Source: Angelakisella sp. | GTDB lineage: Bacteria > Bacillota > Clostridia > Oscillospirales > Ruminococcaceae | DNA: 5,583 nt | Assembly (NCBI GenBank): GCA_020024515.1 | Contig: JAHHTR010000136.1 | Coordinates: 1 to 5,583 of the forward strand | Direction of reading: 5' to 3' | Part shown: piece after piece, positions 1 through 5,533 of the stretch | Numbering within the stretch: the stretch's first letter is position 1 | Layout: every line of letters starts with the position of its first letter | Made by a program: the position numbers and the translations under genes | Notes under the pieces: generated by a model | The model's database searches: none | What the model was told of the DNA's origin: nothing | What the model saw: only the letters and a program-made list of their open reading frames with translations

Positions 1-1
1 A

Positions 2-157
2 TTTATAGCCTCTCTACTGCATCTTTATGACATTTATTTGCTAACGGAAAACCCAATAATTGCTGACGGAGGATATATGATAACATCACTGATGTATAAC
101 TATAAAAGCAATGGCCCCTATGCAATTTTCTACAATACAAAAGGACTACAATATTAA
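2..157 (+). CDS. 3' end of an unrecognised plus-strand gene (partial)
   Basis: A plus-strand frame is open from the window edge to a TAA at 155-157 and gives 51 residues ending NTKGLQY. The peptide looks protein-like rather than random: it has a hydrophobic-aromatic segment near its start (IASLLHLYDIYLL), then PIIADGGYMITSLM, then SNGPYAIFYNTKG. I do not recognise the family. It does not resemble the C-terminus of IstB, which matters because the repeats just downstream could be an IS21-type terminus. The gene converges on the minus-strand DUF3800-like gene across a 227-base gap. The start lies outside the window, so length and function cannot be judged. It could still be a chance open frame of about 50 codons, but the composition argues for a real gene end. 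Confidence 0.5.
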   Translation, partial: FIASLLHLYDIYLLTENPIIADGGYMITSLMYNYKSNGPYAIFYNTKGLQY

Positions 158-228
158 AAGGGAAAACCTAATTACTGTTGTAAAATAGGACTGATTGTAA
201 ATAGCCAGTTCATCATTGTCTAATTCGT

Positions 229-341
229 CTTTAGTGCCATTTTCAATATTATTTGGTGCCAATTGCTCTGCTTTAGTGCCAATTGCTCTGCTTTAGTGCC
301 AATTGCTATACATTGATGCCATTTCAGATTTTTCAGTGCCA
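229..341. repeat. six-copy 20-bp phased repeat array (core TGCCA)
   Basis: The unit CTTTAGTGCCAATTGCTCTG occurs exactly at 271-290. It has 18/20 matches at 251-270 and at 291-310. The 11-base block CTTTAGTGCCA occurs at 229-239, and diverged copies lie at 311-330 (ATGCCA core) and 331-341 (CAGTGCCA). The cores begin at 234, 256, 276, 296, 316 and 336, so the spacing is 22 then four times 20 bases, about two helical turns. Since 20 is not a multiple of 3, the array does not encode a repeat protein. Regular phasing with a constant core and variable filler suggests several copies of one protein binding one DNA face. Candidates are a transposon end (read inward from 341 it begins TGGCACTG, and IS21-family ends carry multiple internal repeats and start with TG), iterons, or a recombinase arm site. 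The identity is inference. Confidence 0.85.
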
Positions 342-361
342 GAAACGGGGCTTTGTTGAGC

Positions 362-379
362 TGATATATTAATATATCA
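362..379. repeat. 18-bp perfect palindrome after the DUF3800-like operon
   Basis: TGATATATTAATATATCA is its own reverse complement. It begins 5 bases past the stop codon of the last minus-strand operon gene. In that transcript it could fold as a 7-bp A/U stem with a UUAA loop. No U-run follows, so it is a weak terminator at best. It could instead protect the 3' end of the message or be a protein-binding site. Confidence 0.5.
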
Positions 380-384
380 TAAAG

Positions 385-1509
385 TCACTCATTCGCTCTA
401 GAACCGCCATACTTTTGTATATACTTATAATATTGGGCAACTGTATGCTGACAAGCAACGAAATGCACAAACAATGGATTATAGTTCAGAGAATCAGCAA
501 GTATTCTATTTAAGAGTTTGTAATTATTCATTTGATTTTCATCAAAATTTTGAATATCAGCATCAACCTCTGGTTCCAATCTATCAAGGAAAATCATATA
601 TTTACGTAAAATAGAAACTACATAATCACAAACTTGTATCATTGCATCTGATCCAGACTCCTTAAAACTATAATTATCAGGAACTTTACCATCAATAATA
701 ATATCGTCATCTGCAATCTGACTCATAACCTGCTTTTCTTCATCAAACACCAAGGTTTTCTTTGGGAAGCTAAGAATTTGTTGCCTATAAAATTGCACAA
801 AATTTCCGACCCATTCATGAGTAGTTTCATTCTGAATAAAAATCAATTCTTTCTGTTCTTTAGCCTTCTCTAGATGACTTTTGAGAGAAAATAGCAACGG
901 ATTTAAACGGTATTTTTTCGCGTCTTCAGCAATGACACCATCAATGAGGATTATAAGTTCTGACAAGAAATCCTTAATGTGCTTTGTTCCAACATTTGGA
1001 TACTTATATTTTTTGAATATTGAGATTGTTGTATTTGGATTCCTTTTCAAGACTTTGTATAGTTCGGCCTTGAATGCAAATGGATCAAACTTTAGTCCAC
1101 ATATTGAATCAATAATATCCACAAATCCATAATAGAAAACCTGCACAATACAAAAATGAATATGCCATCCTTTGTTTTGAATTATTTGGAGTATTTTTCT
1201 AAAATTGTCCTTGCGCAATATTTCTATAAAAATTCCTTTTAAATCCTTTGTTGATTTTATTTCTTTTTCGATGTTTTTACCTAATGCCGTTTTCAACTCT
1301 TCCAAAGAAATAATATTATCTGCCTGAACACCACCCAACACAAATACAGTATCTGAATCTGCATTGAGTTTGCCATCTTTAACAATCAAGTGTTTTATGT
1401 TACCTGATTCATCGTAGTATAAAGTTTCCTCTTTATCAATATACATCTCATCTATGCCTTGAGCTTTCATCATCATTCTGATGCTATTACTAACCTCAGT
1501 ATAATCCAT
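385..1509 (-). CDS. divergent DUF3800-family (RNase H-like) protein, second gene of pair
   Basis: This 374-residue protein is a diverged member of the DUF3800 family, predicted RNase H-fold enzymes of unknown reaction that often occur in mobile or defence DNA. The family hallmarks visible are LYYDESGN near residues 29-37 (D33, E34), VFVLGGV just after it as the following strand, and a late DAMIQVCDYVVSILRKY segment (about 288-304, D295) matching the family's IQxxDxxxG-type helix. LVFDEEKQV near 252-260 (D256) could supply the middle acidic residue. A stretch of about 28 residues precedes the DESG motif, whereas typical members, including its neighbour, have it at the very N-terminus. The middle (about 85-240) is lysine-rich and unrecognised. 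The ATG at 1509 lies 2 bases after the upstream gene's TAA, which suggests translational coupling. An in-frame TTG at 1545 would add 12 residues inside the upstream gene and is less likely. The active-site assignments are inference from motif spacing. It is sure to be coding; the family call is fairly sure. Confidence 0.75.
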   Translation of the reverse strand: MDYTEVSNSIRMMMKAQGIDEMYIDKEETLYYDESGNIKHLIVKDGKLNADSDTVFVLGGVQADNIISLEELKTALGKNIEKEIKSTKDLKGIFIEILRKDNFRKILQIIQNKGWHIHFCIVQVFYYGFVDIIDSICGLKFDPFAFKAELYKVLKRNPNTTISIFKKYKYPNVGTKHIKDFLSELIILIDGVIAEDAKKYRLNPLLFSLKSHLEKAKEQKELIFIQNETTHEWVGNFVQFYRQQILSFPKKTLVFDEEKQVMSQIADDDIIIDGKVPDNYSFKESGSDAMIQVCDYVVSILRKYMIFLDRLEPEVDADIQNFDENQMNNYKLLNRILADSLNYNPLFVHFVACQHTVAQYYKYIQKYGGSRANE

Positions 1510-1511
1510 GA

Positions 1512-2591
1512 TTAAATATTTGGGCTTTTGTTTATATTTATACAATCGCTATGTTCGCATAGAAAATCCAAAGGATCAATCTCTGCAGTTTCCTTCATTC
1601 TTTCTTCAATAAAATCATTTGTAGCAGGTGCTATATTAATCTTAATAGTCTGGAATATTGGCAGCGACTTTATCTTATTTTGATACTTCACGAACTTATC
1701 ATTTCGTGGTGTAAGAGCAAAGCATAATGCACTTGCAAACACATCTGCTAACTGTATTCCGAACTCTTCATGAGACTTTGCAATTTTCATCTTGCTGACA
1801 GGCAGAGGATATACGTGCTTCCCTTTACCATAGCCAACAACAGTTTCTGGTACTTCCATATCTCTTAGACTTTCCATAAACTCTATGTTTGCAAAGAAAG
1901 GTTCCGAGGAATCAAAAAGAACATTCTCTTTTTCCTTAGTCCTTTTATACCATTCTTGAATTGATTCGGAGAACAATGGTATTGTTAAATCAATATAGAA
2001 TTTTTTATTGCTTAGGGCATTTTTAATATATATCATTGTCAGAGGTATCTCTGACAACATCTCGAAGAATTCTTCTCTTGTATCAATATCATATCTCAAC
2101 TTGTCTGTGGTCCTATAAAAGTTCGCAACGGATTCTGCTGACGGGTTCCTAATCATACCAACAAAATTATTCTCAAATTCTGCCACCAAATCCTTATTAG
2201 GATGCAATATAGCAAAACAATACAAGCCATTAGCCAAAATCAGATTCTTTGCTCCTTCATATAGATTTATACCATTGATGTGGTACATTGTTTCTACTAA
2301 AATATTCACTATATTGGCATAGATACAATATCGTTTGTCCGCAAACGAAGGAAGAACATGATAATTGTCCATCAGAGGGTGATTAAATATCTTATCCAGC
2401 ATTATCTGACCTTGATAACTTTTATACATACTTTTGAAATGAAGTTCTTTTCCCCATTCACAATAACCAACATCTTTTTTTATTTGAGCAATTTCTTCAT
2501 CTGTCATCCTAATAGAAGCCAATGAAAAATATGGTTGTTTACTATTTATCAAATCAGGTCCAGTATATCCAGACTCATCAAAATACAACAT
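1512..2591 (-). CDS. DUF3800 domain-containing protein (RNase H-like fold), first gene of pair
   Basis: This 359-residue protein has a canonical DUF3800 layout. It opens with MLYFDESGYTG, putting the conserved acidic DE pair at residues 5-6. It continues with a strand (YFSLASIRM), the ELHFK segment at 49-53 that matches the family's E-hydrophobic-K/H-F motif, DKRYCIYANIVN at 85-96, a strand with Asp (FYIDLTI, D201), and GIQLADVFASAL at 278-289 with D283 as the late acidic residue. Together D5/E6, D201 and D283 could form an RNase H-like metal site; this is inferred from family pattern, not shown. No signal peptide or membrane span is seen, so it is probably cytoplasmic. The ATG at 2591 is chosen because DUF3800 proteins normally start just before the DESG motif. 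It is followed after 2 bases by a second DUF3800-like gene, so the two products probably act together. Base composition is very AT-rich (for example 12 G+C in 60 bases at 1981-2040). Substrate unknown. Confidence 0.85.
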   Translation of the reverse strand: MLYFDESGYTGPDLINSKQPYFSLASIRMTDEEIAQIKKDVGYCEWGKELHFKSMYKSYQGQIMLDKIFNHPLMDNYHVLPSFADKRYCIYANIVNILVETMYHINGINLYEGAKNLILANGLYCFAILHPNKDLVAEFENNFVGMIRNPSAESVANFYRTTDKLRYDIDTREEFFEMLSEIPLTMIYIKNALSNKKFYIDLTIPLFSESIQEWYKRTKEKENVLFDSSEPFFANIEFMESLRDMEVPETVVGYGKGKHVYPLPVSKMKIAKSHEEFGIQLADVFASALCFALTPRNDKFVKYQNKIKSLPIFQTIKINIAPATNDFIEERMKETAEIDPLDFLCEHSDCININKSPNI

Positions 2592-2702
2592 ACAAAAATA
2601 ATTTTATCATTAAATTGTTATAACTATCTATTTATTGAAATGACATCTAACATTTTCCATAACAAGTTAAATTAAAGTGATACTAAGTTAGTAAGAAGTC
2701 TA

Positions 2703-2719
2703 AATACATAGTATGTATT
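2703..2719. promoter_or_regulatory. operator-like inverted repeat upstream of DUF3800 operon
   Basis: AATACATA and TATGTATT form perfect 8-bp arms around a single G. It lies about 110 bases upstream of the first DUF3800 gene's ATG. A site of this size and symmetry could bind a dimeric regulator, but no regulator gene is seen nearby and the DNA is AT-rich, so chance remains possible. Confidence 0.35.
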
Positions 2720-2760
2720 CCTTGACGTTTTATCACCACACATTTCACATTTACGAAAAA

Positions 2761-2789
2761 CAAGGCTATTTTTTATCAACACCTATCAA
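2761..2789 (-). promoter_or_regulatory. weak candidate promoter for the DUF3800 operon
   Basis: Read on the minus strand there is ATTG (its TTG at 2789-2787), then 18 bases, then TAGCCTTG (2768-2761). This resembles the Bacteroidota TTTG and TAnnTTTG boxes with one mismatch in each. It would give a leader of roughly 160 bases that carries the 2703-2719 inverted repeat. It is the best match I found in the gap but is weak. Confidence 0.2.
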
Positions 2790-2898
2790 TTATAACCATT
2801 TATAGTGTTTAAGCGCACCTTCACCACAAAATATCATCTACAGAGAATAGAAGGATTAATATTTTTTTCATTATCAGTAATTTCCTTTGGTTAGTATC

Positions 2899-2920
2899 CT
2901 ATACAATTTCAATTATATAG
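2899..2920 (-). terminator. possible 3' hairpin of the ATPase operon
   Basis: About 20 bases after the small-protein stop, the minus-strand RNA can form a 9-bp stem (CUAUAUAAU with AUUGUAUAG, one G-U pair) with a UGAA loop. In plus-strand RNA the same position would be a C-A mismatch, so the fold favours the minus-strand transcript. It is A/U-rich and no U-run follows, so a terminator role is uncertain. Confidence 0.3.
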
Positions 2921-2941
2921 TTTCTGTGTTTATGAGGACTA

Positions 2942-3394
2942 TCAAGTATGTTTTTTTGTGGATGGATAGAACAGGTGATCCTTATCAAGGAAGACAGGAT
3001 AAAACACATTTTTTATCAGATAGCCTGCAACTCTGACCTTCTGTCCGCCAATTTTTTGAATGGTTGCCCATTCCACGTCGCCCTTAATATAATCGGGACA
3101 TTTAAAATGACTGTTAGATGGGAATTTACCATACACCTTTATATATTTTTGTGCAACCGCTTCCATTCGTGTAGTCTGACAGATGCTTTCAAACTTCTTC
3201 ATCAGATTGGACAACAGCTTCAAGTCTTCCCAGTCTGAGTAATCCTGTCCTGGAGGACATTGGTTCATGTCTACATCTTTGAAATTGATATTCATAAAAA
3301 TTTTATCCTCAGGAACATCTCTTTCATCACGGATATTAGTCAACCGCTTCGGATTACTATTTTGACTGACGAACACATTGTCGAATGTACTCAT
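2942..3394 (-). CDS. ATPase-partner protein of unknown function (about 150 aa)
   Basis: I do not recognise this family with certainty. From the chosen ATG the product is 150 residues, with no signal peptide or membrane span. Visible parts are a charged N-terminus (NPKRLTNIRDERDVPED), a probable helix (DWEDLKLLSNLMKKFESI, about 54-72), a basic helix with EAVAQKYIKVYGKFP, and a C-terminal beta-type module KVRVAGYLIKNVFYPVFLDKDH ending in LFYPS. That ending recalls short RelE-like toxins and other small ATPase-associated proteins, but this is an impression only. The ATG at 3394 follows the ATPase stop by 7 bases and has AGGAAGAATAGGAAAACG in front of it. ATGs at 3418 (MARKNRK) and 3466 are in frame and would give 166 or 174 residues, but overlap the ATPase gene by 17 or 65 bases. 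It is not RloB-like: no TOPRIM-type motif is seen. It probably acts with the ATPase as effector or regulator. Confidence 0.75.
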   Translation of the reverse strand: MSTFDNVFVSQNSNPKRLTNIRDERDVPEDKIFMNINFKDVDMNQCPPGQDYSDWEDLKLLSNLMKKFESICQTTRMEAVAQKYIKVYGKFPSNSHFKCPDYIKGDVEWATIQKIGGQKVRVAGYLIKNVFYPVFLDKDHLFYPSTKKHT

Positions 3395-3401
3395 CGTTTT
3401 C

Positions 3402-4742
3402 CTATTCTTCCTTGCCATAATCACGAATAAATTTCTCGATGTTTCCAAAATATGGAATTGCTCCATATCTGCCTGTCAGATAATCTTTTCCAAAGGACGC
3501 ATCATTACGTACGCTTGTAGCCTGATTAATCTTATATTCTACCAGGGAATATAAATCAGAAACGCCATGACTGTCTTTTTCGGTAAACCATACCTGGTCT
3601 CTTCTCAGCAGTTCCTTCCTTAATATGTTAGTATCATGCGTTGAAAAAATAAGTTGTGCACAATGTGGATTGTACAGATTATAAAAGAGCTTCAACAGTT
3701 CAATAGACAGCTGCGTGTGCAGGCTGGCTCCAAATTCGTCGATGATGATAGTTCCGCCTTTCTTCAAAGTGTCAAACCATGGGCCCAACAGAGAGAACAA
3801 ACGAATGGTTCCTAAAGATTCATCCCCCAATAACAATTTCGCCTTGCCAGTAATCTCTTCATCAGCATACACATCATGGAGAGTGGAAACTTCAATTTTT
3901 CTCAACTCCGCATTGTTGTCTTTTGTCTTTATCTTATTTAAGATTTCCGTCAATACAGAGATTTGACCTGTAGGAACAACGGAAGAATCAACAGGAGTGT
4001 CCGTTACATCAATGGATTTTATATTATTATCCACAATATTCATTATGGACAAGATATTTTTGCGTATATTTTCATCACTCATAAAGACTCCGGCCGTGTA
4101 ATGCAGCGTGTCATCCAGTCCCGACAGAATATTGAAACTTTCATTGAACCAATTCTTTATTTCCTGACTTATAGAGACATTGTATTGTGCACACGTTGAG
4201 ATAAACAAGGAATCGTCACGTGTTTTCTGAGGCAGTCCTGAGGCTCCCTTGAATGTCCTTGTATTTATGGTGATTTTATCCCCTATACGTTTATAGCAAT
4301 AGCTTTCTCGCATACTGTCCGGAGCTATCATATACAGCCATTCGGTGACAACCTTACCTTCATGCAGCTGGAATCCCAGTCTGTAACGGATTTGGTTTAT
4401 CATGAATATCATCTGCATCGACACTGGTTCCTTACAGCTTTCCGATGAGAATCTAAAAAACTTCCGGCTGATTCCTCTTACCACGTCTTCATCTTTAAAT
4501 GAAGAAAGTATCATTGTACGGTAATCTGCCATGCCTATTATCAGGGAACTTTTTCCAGAACCGTTCGGGCCATATATAGCTGCAGCCTTTAATAATCTCT
4601 GTTTCCCATCTTCACTCTTCCAGACATTTTGTAAAGAATCACCGTCATTCTCATTTTCCTTCACCGTATTCGCCGCAACCATACTGAAGCAGACTTCGTT
4701 GGCAAATGAAAGATAATTTTTAATTGTAAATTCTAAAAGCAT
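3402..4742 (-). CDS. AAA15-family ATPase (COG1106-like, abortive-infection type)
   Basis: This 446-residue ATPase belongs to the ABC/SMC-like AAA15 group that includes AbiL- and RloA-type proteins. It opens with MLLEFTIKNYLSFANE, the usual first strand. Walker A is GPNGSGKS at 58-65. An ABC-signature-like DESLGT lies at 307-312, Walker B GTIIIDEFGASLH at 330-342 (D335, E336), and the H-loop STHD at 367-370 (H369). The tail has the family pattern RRDQVWFTEKD at 380-390 and GKDYLTGRYGAIP at 418-430. All ATPase motifs are intact and the length fits the family. The region between (about 70-300) is the lid/coil domain. Such ATPases bind and hydrolyse ATP as sensors that control a partner effector, here most likely the small protein encoded 7 bases downstream. 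The ATG at 4742 has AAGGAA 8 bases before it. Its base composition is richer in G+C than the DUF3800 genes. Which trigger it senses cannot be read from the sequence. Confidence 0.9.
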   Translation of the reverse strand: MLLEFTIKNYLSFANEVCFSMVAANTVKENENDGDSLQNVWKSEDGKQRLLKAAAIYGPNGSGKSSLIIGMADYRTMILSSFKDEDVVRGISRKFFRFSSESCKEPVSMQMIFMINQIRYRLGFQLHEGKVVTEWLYMIAPDSMRESYCYKRIGDKITINTRTFKGASGLPQKTRDDSLFISTCAQYNVSISQEIKNWFNESFNILSGLDDTLHYTAGVFMSDENIRKNILSIMNIVDNNIKSIDVTDTPVDSSVVPTGQISVLTEILNKIKTKDNNAELRKIEVSTLHDVYADEEITGKAKLLLGDESLGTIRLFSLLGPWFDTLKKGGTIIIDEFGASLHTQLSIELLKLFYNLYNPHCAQLIFSTHDTNILRKELLRRDQVWFTEKDSHGVSDLYSLVEYKINQATSVRNDASFGKDYLTGRYGAIPYFGNIEKFIRDYGKEE

Positions 4743-4750
4743 ATTCGGAT

Positions 4751-4756
4751 TTCCTT
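4751..4756 (-). promoter_or_regulatory. ribosome binding site of the ATPase gene
   Basis: Read on the minus strand this is AAGGAA, 8 bases before the ATG at 4742. It is the clearest Shine-Dalgarno-like site in the window and supports this start. Confidence 0.5.
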
Positions 4757-4767
4757 ATTTGTATCTG

Positions 4768-4775
4768 CAAATATA
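4768..4775 (-). promoter_or_regulatory. candidate Bacteroidota-type -7 promoter element of ATPase operon
   Basis: On the minus strand this reads TATATTTG, an exact match to the Bacteroidota -7 consensus TAnnTTTG. It would start transcription roughly 15-20 bases before the ATPase ATG, leaving room for the ribosome site. The nearest TTTG (4792-4789) is only 13 bases upstream, closer than the usual roughly 20, so the -33 box is not clear. In such AT-rich sequence a chance match is possible. Confidence 0.4.
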
Positions 4776-4804
4776 TATAATTATATCACAAATCATTCAT
4801 TTCT

Positions 4805-4902
4805 GTGCAATTTTCTCAGAAATCGGCATAATATGCGCAGTTTTATTGCGTTTTATTTACTAATATAAGGGTCTCGATGGTTGGTTCTATCGAAAATTGC
4901 AC
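4805..4902. repeat. 11-bp perfect inverted repeat pair
   Basis: GTGCAATTTTC at 4805-4815 is matched by GAAAATTGCAC at 4892-4902, with 76 bases between. It lies just upstream of the ATPase promoter. The repeats could be ends of a tiny inserted element, paired protein sites, or a long-range stem. No target duplication is evident. Confidence 0.45.
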
Positions 4903-5215
4903 TTCTTTGCATAGGTAGTGAAAATGCCATTTTTGAAACAAAATCCATGCTGTGACACATCAGATTAAGATGCAATCCATTGCGTCCACATTGTACCATT
5001 TTTCAGACAGTCATAATTTTGCAATGAAACCTAAAGAATCCAAGCGCTTGCGAAGAATAGTCATGTTTTCGAAGTGTTTGTAAACATTAAAATAGTATTC
5101 ACTAAAAATTGTGACTAATGAACTTTTAACCACGGCATAGGCTGTCAAATATCTCGGAATTAAGAAATAGTATCTGCACAAAATGATGATGTGATAGGAA
5201 AAATATAAAATCCGT

Positions 5216-5326
5216 CTACCAACCACTGGCAATCATACTAAAAAGCACATAGCTTGTTATCGGGAGCCAGAGTCCCCCAACTTTCCTGTAATTGTACCTC
5301 ACACTCAGTCTATCTATCCTCTTCAT
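5216..5326 (-). CDS. possible 36-aa membrane peptide overlapping the preceding ORF
   Basis: The ATG at 5326 overlaps the end of the preceding small ORF by 17 bases, and the frame runs to a TAG at 5216. The peptide has a basic N-terminus (MKRIDRLSVRYNYRK) and then a hydrophobic stretch (LWLPITSYVLFSMIASGW), a positive-inside pattern suited to one membrane span. It is either a small overlapping gene or the leftover N-terminus of a longer gene broken at this point. Nothing is recognised. Confidence 0.25.
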   Translation of the reverse strand: MKRIDRLSVRYNYRKVGGLWLPITSYVLFSMIASGW

Positions 5327-5483
5327 TGCGAGAAGTCCTTTTCATACTCATGTCCTTACGGATTTCAAGGAGTTCTTCCATAATATCGTATTTCTGCTCA
5401 GCGAAGATAATCTTCACTTCAGAAAGATACCCCATCGCACAAGTCAGAGGACACATTATCAGTATTATCCAACGTAAACGCAT
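5310..5483 (-). CDS. small single-span membrane protein candidate (57 aa)
   Basis: The ATG at 5483 is preceded by AAGAAGGG with about 5 bases between, a usable ribosome site. An in-frame TTG at 5501 would add six residues. The product begins MRLRWIILIMCPLTCAMGYL, a basic start plus one hydrophobic segment, and continues as a charged, helix-prone tail (EQKYDIMEELLEIRKDMSM). This layout of one membrane anchor and a short cytoplasmic helix is common among small accessory proteins of mobile elements. I do not recognise the family. It follows the partial gene at the right edge on the same strand, so the two may be co-transcribed. A competing 36-codon frame (MYHPKMAIVIGKEG start, read on the minus strand from 5528) overlaps it, so the choice of frame is not certain. 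Confidence 0.4.
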   Translation of the reverse strand: MRLRWIILIMCPLTCAMGYLSEVKIIFAEQKYDIMEELLEIRKDMSMKRTSRNEEDR

Positions 5484-5533
5484 CCGGCCCTTCTTTACCA
5501 ATGACGATAGCCATTTTCGGATGATACATTTAC

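Larger units (their letters stand above)
158..384. other. convergent intergenic region with repeats
   Basis: This gap lies between two gene ends that face each other. It holds an imperfect direct repeat (TTGTAAAATAG at 178-188, TTGTAAATAG at 195-204), a phased array of TGCCA cores (229-341) and a perfect palindrome (362-379). No plausible reading frame or RNA gene was seen. A hairpin followed by a U-run, as in an ordinary intrinsic terminator, was not found for either flanking gene. Confidence 0.6.
2592..2941. other. intergenic gap between the two cassettes
   Basis: This is 350 bases of very AT-rich DNA with no convincing gene. It contains a hairpin just after the small-protein gene (2899-2920), a possible promoter (2761-2789) and a 17-bp inverted repeat (2703-2719). 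It should hold the 3' end of the ATPase operon and the promoter of the DUF3800 operon. A 16-codon minus-strand ORF starting MKKILILLF is too short to support. Confidence 0.6.
4743..5215. other. 473-base region without a supported gene
   Basis: All frames are broken or depend on poor starts. A 73-codon minus-strand frame (5011-5232) begins with TTG and is rich in Phe, Tyr and Ile, as expected from translated AT-rich noncoding DNA. The segment holds the ATPase promoter candidate, an 11-bp inverted repeat (4805-4815 and 4892-4902) and small weak hairpins. It may be the remains of older genes or a leader and insertion boundary. Confidence 0.5.

Noticed and set aside
229..341. CRISPR array
   Set aside because: Units are contiguous 20-mers with a short core, not repeats of 24-40 bases separated by unique spacers, and no cas gene is present.
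1510..1545. TTG start extending the second DUF3800-like gene upstream
   Set aside because: It overlaps the upstream coding region by 34 bases; the ATG at 1509, 2 bases after the stop, is a better coupled start.
2593..2600. TATTTTTG match to the -7 element before the first DUF3800 gene
   Set aside because: It touches the start codon, so transcription would begin inside or after the ATG, and no -33 box is correctly placed.
3395..3466. Longer N-terminus (ATG at 3466 or 3418) of the small ATPase partner
   Set aside because: These residues are read across the ATPase 3' end; the ATG at 3394 has better spacing and an AGGAAA-type leader. The MARKNRK start at 3418 remains possible.
4850..4880. CGCA-TGCG mini hairpin near the ATPase upstream region as terminator
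   Set aside because: The stem has only four pairs and there is no gene end at the right distance on the plus strand.
5011..5232. 73-codon minus-strand ORF
   Set aside because: It has a TTG start, a composition dominated by Phe, Tyr, Ile and Leu, no ribosome site, and overlaps the end of the 36-codon ORF; it looks like noncoding DNA.
5292..5477. Plus-strand 61-codon ORF at the right end
   Set aside because: It is antisense to the more protein-like minus-strand small ORF and has no recognisable features.
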